DNA of 64,000 nucleotides from positions 186,001 through 250,000 of the forward strand of contig NZ_JAHNZO010000005.1 in assembly GCF_018998565.1 (NCBI RefSeq). Reading direction: 5' to 3'. This document shows, one piece after another, positions 43,307 through 51,845 of this stretch. Both the position numbers and the translations under genes were made by a program. Under the pieces are notes generated by a model. The model made no database searches. It was given only the letters and a program-made list of their open reading frames with translations, and was not told the origin of the DNA. Position 1 is the first letter of the stretch. Every line of letters starts with the position of its first letter. The stretch is from Paenibacillus oleatilyticus (GTDB taxonomy: Bacteria > Bacillota > Bacilli > Paenibacillales > NBRC-103111).

Positions 43307-44620
43307 TCAAATGTCGTGTGGCGGTTGTTCTTCGCGCGGCCGGTTCAGCTCAGCAAGCACTCGCTGTGCGGCCCTTCTGGCGCTTGCCGCCGCAGCATCC
43401 GCCAGCATCTCCCCGTGACTTGCCCAGTCCCCGGCTACGTAAAGCCCTGGAATGTCCGGTACGGCCGGACCCGGGAAACGATTCGTGCGCCCCAGGTGCA
43501 TATAGTCGTGGACGACCGGCATATTGGGCAAATACTGCCGCACTGCGACCTCCTGCTCCCAACCCGGATGGAGAAGGCTCATCGTTTGCTCCAGCAGGCG
43601 TTCGTCTGCCTTGGGATCGCTCTCGCCGGGGCCGTTATATTTGACCAAATGTACGACTATTGTATCATGCTTGCTTAGCTTCGCGCCTGCCGAATGATTG
43701 CTGAAGAACACGGGCTGATCCAGCCCGATAGCGATATCTCGGCCGAGGACGGGAAGCCGCTTCAGCCCGAGGTCCAGACAAGCGGCCATCGAAGGCCGGG
43801 CTTCCTTCTTCCATTGATACAGCGAGGTATGCTCCGCGTTCTGCATCAACCGGCAGGTGTCCGCCGGCGGCAGCGTACTGATCACTTGCGCAAGCTCGAA
43901 CGCTTCGCCGTCCGCACAGATAACCCGGCTTACGGCTCCGCCCGTCTGCTCGATGGCGCGTACTGCTTTGCCGCACATCGCGCGAACGCCGGCGGCCGCG
44001 CCTATCTTTTCCAAGCGGTCGACGATCGTCTGCCATCCCCCGTTCAAGTACAGCACGCCGTCTTTCAGCGAGCGCCGCACCTGCCTGAGCACCGGTCCGG
44101 CCCATTGCCGGTCGGGGTCTAAGGTGTAGGTGGCCGTCCGGCATAGGGCGTAAAAAATATGCCGAACCATCGGATCGCGGACTTCCTTCTCGGCCCAATC
44201 CCGGAGGCTGACAGCTTCCGGCGTGTCCGGTTCGGTCCGGCTCAGCTTCAGCAGAAGCCGTACCAGTTCGCCTTTGCCGGACCATGAGAGCAGGCGGGAG
44301 GCGAGCAGCTTGACCGGGCTCGCGGGCATGGGGAAGACCCGATTGCTCCAAATGGCGGATATCTGGGAAGAGGGAGGGCCTCCCTCAAGCGGTACGCCCC
44401 ATTCCCGAAGCAAGGCATACAGCTCCCCGCTGCGGTACAGCGCGTGGCTTCCGAGATTCAACAGCACGCCGTTCTTGTCGACCGTTCTCGCCCGTCCGCC
44501 CATCCGGTCCGATTTTTCCAGAAGGACGACCGATTTGCCCGCCCGCGCTAGCTCGATGGCGGCGATCCATCCCGCTAGTCCCCCGCCGATCACGGCAGCG
44601 TCGAATGCTTTTCGATCCAT
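43307..44620 (-). CDS. FAD-dependent oxidoreductase (amine oxidase/phytoene desaturase-like)
   Basis: This 437-residue flavoprotein has the FAD Rossmann motif VIGGGLAGWIAAIELARAGK (about residues 10-29) and LLEKSDRMGGRARTV after it. The C-terminal FAD contact is PDIPGLYVAGDWASHGEML (about 393-411). It resembles carotenoid-desaturase-like and protoporphyrinogen-oxidase-like proteins, but the substrate is not clear. The ATG at 44620 follows AAAGGAGGAAATACC. It lies 15 bases upstream of the ECF41 sigma gene, and a fitting ECF41 promoter is before it. ECF41 genes are known to neighbour carboxymuconolactone decarboxylases, oxidoreductases or epimerases, and this is the oxidoreductase type. Confidence 0.85.
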   Translation of the reverse strand: MDRKAFDAAVIGGGLAGWIAAIELARAGKSVVLLEKSDRMGGRARTVDKNGVLLNLGSHALYRSGELYALLREWGVPLEGGPPSSQISAIWSNRVFPMPASPVKLLASRLLSWSGKGELVRLLLKLSRTEPDTPEAVSLRDWAEKEVRDPMVRHIFYALCRTATYTLDPDRQWAGPVLRQVRRSLKDGVLYLNGGWQTIVDRLEKIGAAAGVRAMCGKAVRAIEQTGGAVSRVICADGEAFELAQVISTLPPADTCRLMQNAEHTSLYQWKKEARPSMAACLDLGLKRLPVLGRDIAIGLDQPVFFSNHSAGAKLSKHDTIVVHLVKYNGPGESDPKADERLLEQTMSLLHPGWEQEVAVRQYLPNMPVVHDYMHLGRTNRFPGPAVPDIPGLYVAGDWASHGEMLADAAAASARRAAQRVLAELNRPREEQPPHDI

Positions 44621-44656
44621 GGTATTTCCTCCTTTGAGTTCGTTGCTACTAGTTAT

Positions 44657-44683
44657 GGCGAACAAGGCGAGCGGTTTGTGACA
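44657..44683 (-). promoter_or_regulatory. ECF41 promoter of the oxidoreductase-sigma operon
   Basis: Minus-strand TGTCACA (44683-44677), 16 bases, then CGCC (44660-44657). The published ECF41 promoter is TGTCACA-N16-CGTC, so one base differs. It is 37 bases before the oxidoreductase ATG and should be read by the neighbouring sigma factor. Confidence 0.75.
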
Positions 44684-44816
44684 AGAACCGGATGCCGGCG
44701 AAAAAATTATTTTTCCAGTTAGAGAAAGATTTCCAATTCCGCGGCGTCATACATAGTGTAACTGCCGCAAAAGGCAGATGCTGCGCAGCGAACCTTTTGG
44801 GACAGGGAGGGCCAGG

Positions 44817-45386
44817 ATGGACAATGACATCGAAATCGTTGAGCGGATTCTGAATGGAGACAAACAGGCGTTCGCTCAAATTATCGATAAATACAAGGGA
44901 AGGGTATTTGCCCTGCTCCGGCGCATGCTGGGTCATTCGCCGGATACGCAGGACATTGCCCAAGAGGTGTTCATTAAGGCGTATAATCATTTGAACGAGT
45001 ATACGCCGGGGCACAGTTTTTCCGCGTGGCTGTACCGGATCGCAGCCAACCGCTGTATTGACGAGCTCCGCAAGCGCAAGCGCAGACCCGACATCACCGG
45101 CTTCGACGCCGAGTTCATGCAGGGAGAAACTCCGGAAACCGCCTATCTGGAAAAGGAACGGAGACAGGCGTTGGAGCAGCGGATTATGGAGCTCGATCAG
45201 AGCCAGCGCACGGTGTTTGTGATGAGATATATGCAACATTTAAGCTATCAGGAAATCGCGGAACGGCTTTCGGTTCCCATAAGCACGGTGCAGATGCGTC
45301 TGTACCGCGTCAGGCAGAAGCTGCGGGAGAGCATGTCCAATTCCGGAGTAGAGGGGGAGTTCATCTATGAAGTGCGTCAGAGCTAA
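44817..45386 (+). CDS. ECF sigma factor (SigW/SigX-like)
   Basis: This 189-residue sigma factor has region 2 (about residues 20-90: DKYKGRVFALLRRMLGHSPD, then TQDIAQEVFIKAYNHL) and region 4 (about 125-175: QRTVFVMRYMQHLSYQEIAE, then RLSVPISTVQMRLYRVRQKL). The ATG follows GGGAGGGCCAGG. Its end overlaps the next gene by 20 bases, so the two are translationally coupled; the second product is the likely anti-sigma factor. I could not find a convincing autoregulatory promoter upstream. Confidence 0.9.
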   Translation: MDNDIEIVERILNGDKQAFAQIIDKYKGRVFALLRRMLGHSPDTQDIAQEVFIKAYNHLNEYTPGHSFSAWLYRIAANRCIDELRKRKRRPDITGFDAEFMQGETPETAYLEKERRQALEQRIMELDQSQRTVFVMRYMQHLSYQEIAERLSVPISTVQMRLYRVRQKLRESMSNSGVEGEFIYEVRQS

Positions 45387-47100
45387 TCGGCTGGCCGCGG
45401 AACTGAACCAAGACCTTTCTCCGTTTGAAGCCAGGCAGTGGGAACGTCATTTGGAGAGCTGCGCCGATTGCCGGAACGAAATGGAACGGCTGCTGGTTTC
45501 GCTGGACGACTTTGATCCGGCGCTCGAAGAAGTGCAGCCTGACGATGGATTTACCCAGGCCATATTGGACCGCTTGGACCCTTACGTGCCGGGCGAGTTG
45601 CCGCAAGCGGCCGAAGCGCCGGACTCCGCACCCAAACGTATTGATTGGAAAAAGAGGAGTGTGGACATTTTGAAAAAAGTAACCATTGTTGTGGCCGGAT
45701 TGGCCGTAGCCATATCGCTAGGCACCTTCGTATCGCCGACGTTCGCGGATTATGTGAAAAGCATTTTCAGCAGCAGCAAAGACGTGGATCAAGGGATCAA
45801 GGAGGCTGTCAAGCAAGGCTTCGCAAAGCAATTGGATCTCAACGTCACGGATCAGGGCGTCACGCTTAGGATCAAAGAGGTATTGGCAGATACGCTGCGT
45901 ATTGCGGTCATGTGCGAAGCGATAGACCAGAACGGCAACAAAATTGATTTCGATTTGTTAAAGCCGGGAGAACGGAAAAACAGATTGCAAGAATTCGTCC
46001 TTAAGGACAAGAATGGAAAGCCTCTCTTCAAGCCCGAGGAAGGGGGATGGACGATGCGGAAAGAAGGCGAGTATATCATGATTCGCCAGGAATTGACCGA
46101 GCTGACCGCCACCGGAAGAGAGCTGCCCGACGAACTGACCGCCGAGGTGCATTGGGCGAAGCTCGACGGCAAAGAAGGAAGCTGGAAGCTGACGGTTCCG
46201 ATCGATATGGCCGAAGCGAAGCGGGCGACGAAATCGGTAGCGGTCAACCAGCAGTATACGTCGCCGCAAGGGCTGAAGATCGACTTCAAGAAGGTCGATT
46301 TCGCGCCTAGCGCCACGCTGCTGTCGCTGGAGACCCAGCTCACTCCCGAGGTACGCGAGCGGCAGAAGCAGATCATGAAGCAGAACGGTCTGTCAGAAGA
46401 GATGATCCCGGGCCCAGAAGGGTTCCAGGCTTTCCAGCTCGGCCGTGCCACTCAGGAATACAAAGTGGCTTACGAGCTTGTCGACGAACAAGGGAAGGTC
46501 GTAGCGGCGCAAGACGACGGCTTGATGCTTGATAAAGACTTGAGCATCGAGAAAAACACGATTGTGAACGGGGTTTCAGGCATGGGAAAGGACGGGGTCA
46601 TGCAATTGTGGCATACGTTTGTGCCGATGAGTAGTGACCGGAAGCTCACGTTCAGGCTGCACTCCATTTACACCAATGAGCTGTCCGATTTCAGTGCGAA
46701 GCTAACGCCCGCCCAGTTAAGGCAAAAGCCGATTAAGGCAGAGGACCAAGGAAACCGGCTCACCTTCAGCAACTTTGTCATGAAGACGGACCCTGCGGAA
46801 GCAAAAGTCGGGAATCAGAACGTTAGCGGTACAGGGGGCATAATCGAGGTTCAAGCGGAGCTGGCCAAGGACGTCGTCGGGCTGAGTCTATGGCAGGTGA
46901 AGGACGAGACCGGCAAGGAGTACGAGGCACGGCTGGAAAGAACGTCAACCCGCAACGCAGACGGCACGGTCAGCCAGCAGGGCGTGCTGGTGATCCCGCA
47001 GTTGGAGAAGGAGCCGAAGGAGTTGACGGTCACGTATAAGGCCGTGCAAAAGCAGCACCGCGATGTGAAGTGGGAAGCGCCGATCGTCGCAAAACCTTAA
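45367..47100 (+). CDS. anti-sigma factor with zinc-finger and DUF4179 domain
   Basis: This 577-residue membrane protein begins with an anti-sigma zinc motif (HLESCADC, H-x3-C-x2-C, about residues 30-37). A single membrane helix follows at about 100-120 (VTIVVAGLAVAISLGTF). The large outer part starts with DUF4179 (about 125-220: FADYVKSIFSSSKDVDQGIK, then DQGVTLRIKEVLADTLRI) and a second beta-rich domain (about 280-570). The cytoplasmic part would hold the coupled sigma factor; the outer part would sense envelope conditions. The gene overlaps the sigma gene. Confidence 0.82.
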   Translation: MKCVRANRLAAELNQDLSPFEARQWERHLESCADCRNEMERLLVSLDDFDPALEEVQPDDGFTQAILDRLDPYVPGELPQAAEAPDSAPKRIDWKKRSVDILKKVTIVVAGLAVAISLGTFVSPTFADYVKSIFSSSKDVDQGIKEAVKQGFAKQLDLNVTDQGVTLRIKEVLADTLRIAVMCEAIDQNGNKIDFDLLKPGERKNRLQEFVLKDKNGKPLFKPEEGGWTMRKEGEYIMIRQELTELTATGRELPDELTAEVHWAKLDGKEGSWKLTVPIDMAEAKRATKSVAVNQQYTSPQGLKIDFKKVDFAPSATLLSLETQLTPEVRERQKQIMKQNGLSEEMIPGPEGFQAFQLGRATQEYKVAYELVDEQGKVVAAQDDGLMLDKDLSIEKNTIVNGVSGMGKDGVMQLWHTFVPMSSDRKLTFRLHSIYTNELSDFSAKLTPAQLRQKPIKAEDQGNRLTFSNFVMKTDPAEAKVGNQNVSGTGGIIEVQAELAKDVVGLSLWQVKDETGKEYEARLERTSTRNADGTVSQQGVLVIPQLEKEPKELTVTYKAVQKQHRDVKWEAPIVAKP

Positions 47101-47131
47101 CTTGGTAAATTGCCAAGACAAAGCTATACAC

Positions 47132-47167
47132 AAGCTCGCCCCCGGTTCGGCCGGGAGCGGGCTTTTT
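47132..47167 (+). terminator. rho-independent terminator of the sigma/DUF4179 pair
   Basis: AAGCTCGCCCCCGG pairs with CCGGGAGCGGGCTT around TTCGG, followed by TTT. It lies 32 bases after the stop. Confidence 0.85.
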
Positions 47168-47277
47168 GACGTTTGTCATGCGTTCGGGCTGCTTGGGAGG
47201 GGGCGATGAAAATAAAACGTTAGATTTTTAACAGATAAGGCGTTAAGGATAATGAGTCGAATATGAAGGGGGAATCC

Positions 47278-47742
47278 GTGTTGAGACGATTCGCTGCAAA
47301 AACTGTAATCATGGCCGTGCTTGCGATTGCTCTGGCAATTCCTGGACAAGCTATGGCAGCTCGAACGCCGCCACCGCCGGAAGTTGTCACTTCATTTACC
47401 CCGTTTGATCCCAATTATAATTACCTCGAAAACGGTTCTGCCTACATAAGTTACAACGGGAATGGGAAGGCAAGTCTATGGGGGGAAAGCATTGCCACCC
47501 GTAGAGTGGATACGGTGGGGATCCAGTTGGTTTTACAGCGTTGGACGGGAAGTGAATGGATTGACGTATACACAGGGGAGAGAGCGGAGATGGGCAAGGC
47601 ATCGCGCATGAATACCACCATCGACAATTTGTCCGTTTCGAGCGGCTATTACTATCGGGCGAAATCGTTCCATTGGATTACTTACGGTAGTACGAAGGAA
47701 GATGGTATTCGTTATTCCTCAACCCTGCTCATTCCGGAGTAA
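47278..47742 (+). CDS. small secreted protein, DUF6147-like
   Basis: This 154-residue protein has a clear signal peptide (MLRRFAAKTVIMAVLAIALA, cleaved near QAMAA). The mature part is beta-rich: YNGNGKASLWGESIATRRVD, then VGIQLVLQRWTGSEWIDVYT and VSSGYYYRAKSFHWI. This pattern resembles DUF6147 secreted proteins of Firmicutes, which have no known role. ATG 47263 is in frame, but GGGGGAATCC fits the GTG at 47278. It stands alone after the sigma/anti-sigma operon. Confidence 0.6.
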   Translation: MLRRFAAKTVIMAVLAIALAIPGQAMAARTPPPPEVVTSFTPFDPNYNYLENGSAYISYNGNGKASLWGESIATRRVDTVGIQLVLQRWTGSEWIDVYTGERAEMGKASRMNTTIDNLSVSSGYYYRAKSFHWITYGSTKEDGIRYSSTLLIPE

Positions 47743-47822
47743 AAAACAAGCGAACAGGGGGAAGCTCCCACTTCAGCGTGTTGAGAAAGAGGTTTTTGAT
47801 TGAAATAGAGAATACATACGGA

Positions 47823-47945
47823 GGTGGGGAATCTACTGTAGGAGCGATAGCGTTCGCCTTTGTCTGCGGGAAATATCCGCTGCTAAGCGGCTTCAATTAA
47901 AATTTCCTGCGGACAAGAGCGACCGGAAGTAGATACCCCACCCCC
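47823..47945. repeat. long imperfect inverted repeat in non-coding DNA
   Basis: The left side GGTGGGGAATCTACT (from 47823) and TTTGTCTGCGGGAAAT (47859-47874) mirror ATTTCCTGCGGACAAGAG (47902-47919) and AGTAGATACCCCACC (47929-47943). A shorter GCGG hairpin lies at the top. The whole could fold into one stem of about 120 nt with an internal loop on the left arm. It has no open frame and no T tract. Its form suggests a dispersed intergenic repeat or MITE-like element. Confidence 0.55.
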
Positions 47946-48015
47946 TCGTACACCTCTATTACCTTCATTCACCACTTTCAGAACAAGCTCACGGGATGCT
48001 CCCCTTGTTTGCTAC

Positions 48016-48801
48016 TCACTGTAATGATGCTCCAACCTTCAAAATGTCCTCTTTGGCGATCGGTCCGGAAATATAGATTTTCATGCGGTCTTTCGTCAGC
48101 CATTCCAAGCTCGTTATGCTGCCATTACGATCCACGAATAAGACCGCCGGATGCTCACCCACAAAAACGTCGATAAATTCGCCTGAATCGCTATGAATAT
48201 CGGTTTTGATTGCCCCCGTTTTTCCTTCGATTTTTCGTTGGCTAATCTTTAACAGCTCTCCATGTTCATCGAGGTATTCCAAGTAGGCATCATGGTACGT
48301 TCCGTCCGATTCCTTTGTTACGAATACGGCATCTAACCTGAATTGTTCAGGTACATAGGATGGAGTCAACAGAGGGAAGGCCAATTTACTTTTCGCTTCT
48401 TCCAAACTCGTTTTCTCGGGAGCGAAGCTGCTGCCAGGGCGATTCGAAGCGGGCAGCTTTTCTTCCGGAGGCGCAGTGGTTTTGGCGTGTGTAGATTCCC
48501 GAGCCGGCGGCGCCTCATAAAAAATCTCAATGATATTGCCCTGAACCTTTTTAAGCAGCGAGGCAATATTCGCGTAGGATGTAGGAAAATTGTCATTCAT
48601 CAAAAAGTTGACGACCAGGGAGCAGGCCATAATCGCAGCCGTTAGCTTGATGCGTCGGACGAATAAATTACGGCGACCGATCTTTTTAAGCCTGTGCTGT
48701 ACTTGCTGCCAGGAAGCCGCACCATTGGGGATTTCGATACGGGCATGGTGACGTTTCAACAATTCCTTCAGCTCGTGATCATCATGGTCAAAATGATTCA
48801 T
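48016..48801 (-). CDS. DUF4367 membrane protein, probable anti-sigma factor
   Basis: This 261-residue protein has a short cytoplasmic N-terminus, one membrane helix at about residues 52-68 (LTAAIMACSLVVNFL) and an outer part with a DUF4367-like domain (about 135-255: LAFPLLTPSYVPEQFRLDAV, and the end MKIYISGPIAKEDILKVGAS). Such proteins often follow ECF sigma genes and are taken as anti-sigma factors, but no zinc motif is present here. The gene overlaps the sigma stop by 14 bases. TTG 48810 is also possible; both starts have weak sites, which fits translational coupling. Confidence 0.72.
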   Translation of the reverse strand: MNHFDHDDHELKELLKRHHARIEIPNGAASWQQVQHRLKKIGRRNLFVRRIKLTAAIMACSLVVNFLMNDNFPTSYANIASLLKKVQGNIIEIFYEAPPARESTHAKTTAPPEEKLPASNRPGSSFAPEKTSLEEAKSKLAFPLLTPSYVPEQFRLDAVFVTKESDGTYHDAYLEYLDEHGELLKISQRKIEGKTGAIKTDIHSDSGEFIDVFVGEHPAVLFVDRNGSITSLEWLTKDRMKIYISGPIAKEDILKVGASLQ

Positions 48802-49366
48802 CTTGATCAACCCATTTTCTTGAGAAATAATAAAACAATTTCTTGCGCGCCCTTGTCAGGATTTGAGCGAGAGCTTGTTCCGATATCTGTAATTCTTGGG
48901 CGATCTCACGGTATGATTTCTCTTCGATATAGAACAAAAGCAGCACATGCCTGTATTTGAAATTCAATTGATTAAGGGCTTCGTGAAGCATTTCGTCACG
49001 GATTTTTTCTTCCACCTGAGCAGCCACTGTGCGTACTTCGGTTGGAGAAAAGTATTCACTGTCTTTAACGAGCTGCAGGTCGGATACATGCCGATATTTT
49101 TTATTTTTTTTAAAACAATCGTACGCGGTATTCCGGGCCACTTTTTTGAGCCAGGCCTTCATGTTTACCGTGTTTTCCAGCTTTGGCGCTTTTTCTATCA
49201 CTTTTAAGAATGATTCTTGTACAACATCTTCGGCTAAGGCATGATCCCTGAACAAAAAGTATATGTCGTGATAGATCAGTTCCCGAAAAGAATGATAGAT
49301 CAATTCTTGAGATGAGTTGTCCAGGTGATGGAAATGATTACGTAAGAAGGTGAGCCATTGCTCCAT
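48788..49366 (-). CDS. ECF sigma factor
   Basis: This 192-residue sigma factor has region 2 (about residues 35-95: DHALAEDVVQESFLKVIEKA, then WLKKVARNTAYDCFKKN) and region 4 (about 130-180: LNFKYRHVLLLFYIEEKSYR, then EIAQELQISEQALAQI). The ATG follows TTGGAGGAATATAC. Compared with the other two ECF factors nearby it is richer in AT. It is coupled to the DUF4367 gene. Upstream the minus strand has GAAAC (49433-49429), 17 bases and CGTT (49411-49408), which could be its own promoter. Confidence 0.87.
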   Translation of the reverse strand: MEQWLTFLRNHFHHLDNSSQELIYHSFRELIYHDIYFLFRDHALAEDVVQESFLKVIEKAPKLENTVNMKAWLKKVARNTAYDCFKKNKKYRHVSDLQLVKDSEYFSPTEVRTVAAQVEEKIRDEMLHEALNQLNFKYRHVLLLFYIEEKSYREIAQELQISEQALAQILTRARKKLFYYFSRKWVDQDESF

Positions 49367-49407
49367 GTATATTCCTCCAACACCATTCTCTTGTATACAC
49401 TTGTTTG

Positions 49408-49433
49408 AACGAGTATTTTATGTAATAAGTTTC
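49408..49433 (-). promoter_or_regulatory. candidate ECF autoregulatory promoter
   Basis: Minus-strand GAAAC, 17 bases, CGTT, 42 bases before the sigma gene start. The AAC...CGT core is general for ECF promoters. A sigma-A reading (TTGCAA, 17, CATAAA) overlaps it, so the call is open. Confidence 0.35.
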
Positions 49434-49547
49434 TTGTTTTTGCAATTTTTTTCGTCAAATTTGTCCGGGATAGATCGTTATATGTAATGGAAAGCATGCG
49501 AGGATTCGCACGACGAACCTTATTCTAGGTTACGGGAGTTCGGGAAA

Positions 49548-49958
49548 ATGAAAAAAACAGGCATTGTCCGACATTTGGATCATCTGGGACGCATTAATCT
49601 GCCGATTGAACTGCAACGAACGTTGAATATAGAATTTGGTGATGCCATTGAATTTTTTATTGACGACGAAAAAAATCAGGTGCTGATCCGGAAATACCGC
49701 ACGGAGGAATGTGTCTTTTGTTCCTCCACCGAACAGCCTGTCTTTTTTCGCGGGCGTTTTATCTGTAGCGCCTGTTTAGAGGAGCTGGACGGGGAGAACG
49801 AATCGGTAACCGGAGCGAAACGAAAACGGAATAAGGATACGATGCTCCGCCTGGCCGAAGTAAAGGAACAGTACCCATCTGCTTCGCAAACGGAATGGGG
49901 GAACCTGATTGGCATATCGCAGGGCAGGGTCAGCCAGTTGCTCAAGCAATTGAAATAA
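49548..49958 (+). CDS. AbrB-like regulator fused to a zinc-ribbon and an HTH
   Basis: This is a 136-residue protein in three parts. Residues about 1-50 are a SpoVT/AbrB swapped-hairpin domain (GIVRHLDHLGRINLPIELQR, then GDAIEFFIDDE). Residues about 57-80 hold two CxxC pairs (CVFCSS and CSACLEE), as in a small zinc ribbon. Residues about 95-136 look like an HTH (LAEVKEQYPSASQTEWGNLI, then SQGRVSQLLKQL). AbrB proteins usually have only the first part plus a short multimer domain. The ATG follows TTACGGGAG. It is divergent from the ECF sigma gene. Confidence 0.75.
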   Translation: MKKTGIVRHLDHLGRINLPIELQRTLNIEFGDAIEFFIDDEKNQVLIRKYRTEECVFCSSTEQPVFFRGRFICSACLEELDGENESVTGAKRKRNKDTMLRLAEVKEQYPSASQTEWGNLIGISQGRVSQLLKQLK

Positions 49959-49997
49959 GCTTCCCCATACGGGAAGCTCGTTTCAACACCCTTACGC

Positions 49998-51845
49998 CTA
50001 CTCCGAACGTCGTCCGGCATCCAGCTCCGCCCGGCTGGATACGTAGGGCGCCGTCCGCGGCACGCACGGCAGCCGGATCGTCACCGACGTCCCCATGCCC
50101 AGCTTGCTGTAGATGCTTACGCCATATGGCTTGCCGTAATGCAGCTCGATCCGTTGGTGAACGTTGCGGATGCCGTACCCGGCTTCCTCGCCGTCGTCGA
50201 ACTGCGAGATGCGCCGCAACGTGTCCGGCGTCATCCCGACACCGTCATCGATGATCCGGAACTCGATATCGTCGCCGATCCGGCGGCCGGCAACCCGGAT
50301 ATGCACCCGGTCGCCCGTCCAGGCATGCTTCAGCACATTTTCCAGAAACGGCTGCAGCACCAGCTTGACCATCTCGTAGCGCAGCAGCTCCGGATCGATC
50401 TCGAACAGAACGTCCAGACGGTCGGTATACTTCACCTTTTGAATATCGAGATACGCTTTGGCTTGCTCCAGCTCGTTCGCCACCGGAATAATGGTGCGCC
50501 CTTCGTTCAATGAAAGCCGGTAAAACAGCGCCAGATTGCTGACCATCCGGTGCAGCTGCTCCACTTGCCCGAACTTGGCCAGCAAGCTGATCGAGGACAG
50601 CGTATTGTATAGAAAATGAGGATTGATCTGGGCTTGCAGCGATTCCAGCTCGGCTTCTTTCTTCTTGATGCCGGCAACGTACACCTGTTGAATCAGCCCG
50701 TCGATATGCTCCGCCATCGCGTTGATGGATTGCGAGATCGTCGAGAACTCGTCTTTTCCCTTAAAGCGTATCCGCTTATGAAAGCTGCCGTGACGGAACG
50801 AATCAAGCACCCTCACAATGCGCGACACGCGCTTGGAGAAGTAGCGGGACAGGAAGCCGCCTACACCGAGAAAGAGCAGGAAGCTGGCCGAGCCGATGAC
50901 GGCGGTCAGCACCTTCACTTTCTTCGCATCCTTCTCGACCCATTCCTTCGGGATGCTGGCTACCAACTTCCAGTCCAAGTCCTGGAACGGCTCGGTAATC
51001 GTCAAGTAATTGCTTTCCCCGACCTGGGCGATCCGGCCGGTCGTCCAGGCGCCCCGCTCGAATAAAATCTGTCCTTTCCCATCCTCGATCCGAACCGACG
51101 TGCCTTCCCCGAAGTCCGGAGAGACGGTCTCGAACATCTCCGTAAGCTTGACGGTTAGCCGCATGAAGCCGAAATCCAACTGGCGGCCGAAAGAAGCCGT
51201 ATCCACAAGCCGCCGCAGGAGCGAAATATTGCCGAACTCGGCGTCCCGGTCGATCTGCTGCCACTGCATAGTCACTCCGTAACGCTCGGGAGGAAAATCC
51301 TTATACCACGAATTGTCGGCGATCCGCTTCAGGTACAGCAAGTTGTAGCTTTTGCCGGCATAGGTCAGCGGGTCCGAGTCGTTATAAAACGAGTAGATTT
51401 CAGGCAGCGTTTCGTTGCGCAAATAAACGACGAGCCAGATGCGGTGGTTCGTCGCCTTGATGACGCTATCGAACTTGGGCTCCAAATATTGCGTGACCGA
51501 TTCGTAGCCGTAGTAGCCTTCATTCAATCTTCTCAGTCGGGAAGCGACCGTCTCGTCGTAGTAGATCATATCCGACAGGCGAACCGTATCCTTCATCCGG
51601 TATTCGATATTGTCCTTCATTTGGCGCAGCGCCGCCTGAACGTTCTCGCTCGTCTGCTTGCGGACCGAATCCACGAAGATCCAATTGGCCAAATAACCGA
51701 ACAAGATCACGTGAACCAAGGTAAGCAGCATATAGGACAGCATCAGCTTGTACCCGAAGGGCATATACCGCGGTTCCGCTTCGGAAGCGGCTGCGTTGTT
51801 TCGCCGCGATTGGCGGAGGGTCGAGCGGATTCGACTATTGGCCAT
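49998..51845 (-). CDS. YesM-type sensor histidine kinase
   Basis: This 615-residue membrane kinase has two membrane helices (about residues 30-52 and 300-322) around a large outer sensor region, then a HAMP domain (about 322-375). The His_kinase domain has the phosphorylated histidine in AQINPHFLYNTLSSIS (about 400-415), and the ATPase part has LVLQPFLENVLKHAW (N-box, about 495-510) and DDGVGMTPDTL. YesM-type kinases work with AraC-type YesN regulators and commonly control nearby sugar importers. The ATG at 51845 overlaps the regulator gene by 11 bases. It is the last gene of the minus-strand operon. Confidence 0.88.
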   Translation of the reverse strand: MANSRIRSTLRQSRRNNAAASEAEPRYMPFGYKLMLSYMLLTLVHVILFGYLANWIFVDSVRKQTSENVQAALRQMKDNIEYRMKDTVRLSDMIYYDETVASRLRRLNEGYYGYESVTQYLEPKFDSVIKATNHRIWLVVYLRNETLPEIYSFYNDSDPLTYAGKSYNLLYLKRIADNSWYKDFPPERYGVTMQWQQIDRDAEFGNISLLRRLVDTASFGRQLDFGFMRLTVKLTEMFETVSPDFGEGTSVRIEDGKGQILFERGAWTTGRIAQVGESNYLTITEPFQDLDWKLVASIPKEWVEKDAKKVKVLTAVIGSASFLLFLGVGGFLSRYFSKRVSRIVRVLDSFRHGSFHKRIRFKGKDEFSTISQSINAMAEHIDGLIQQVYVAGIKKKEAELESLQAQINPHFLYNTLSSISLLAKFGQVEQLHRMVSNLALFYRLSLNEGRTIIPVANELEQAKAYLDIQKVKYTDRLDVLFEIDPELLRYEMVKLVLQPFLENVLKHAWTGDRVHIRVAGRRIGDDIEFRIIDDGVGMTPDTLRRISQFDDGEEAGYGIRNVHQRIELHYGKPYGVSIYSKLGMGTSVTIRLPCVPRTAPYVSSRAELDAGRRSE

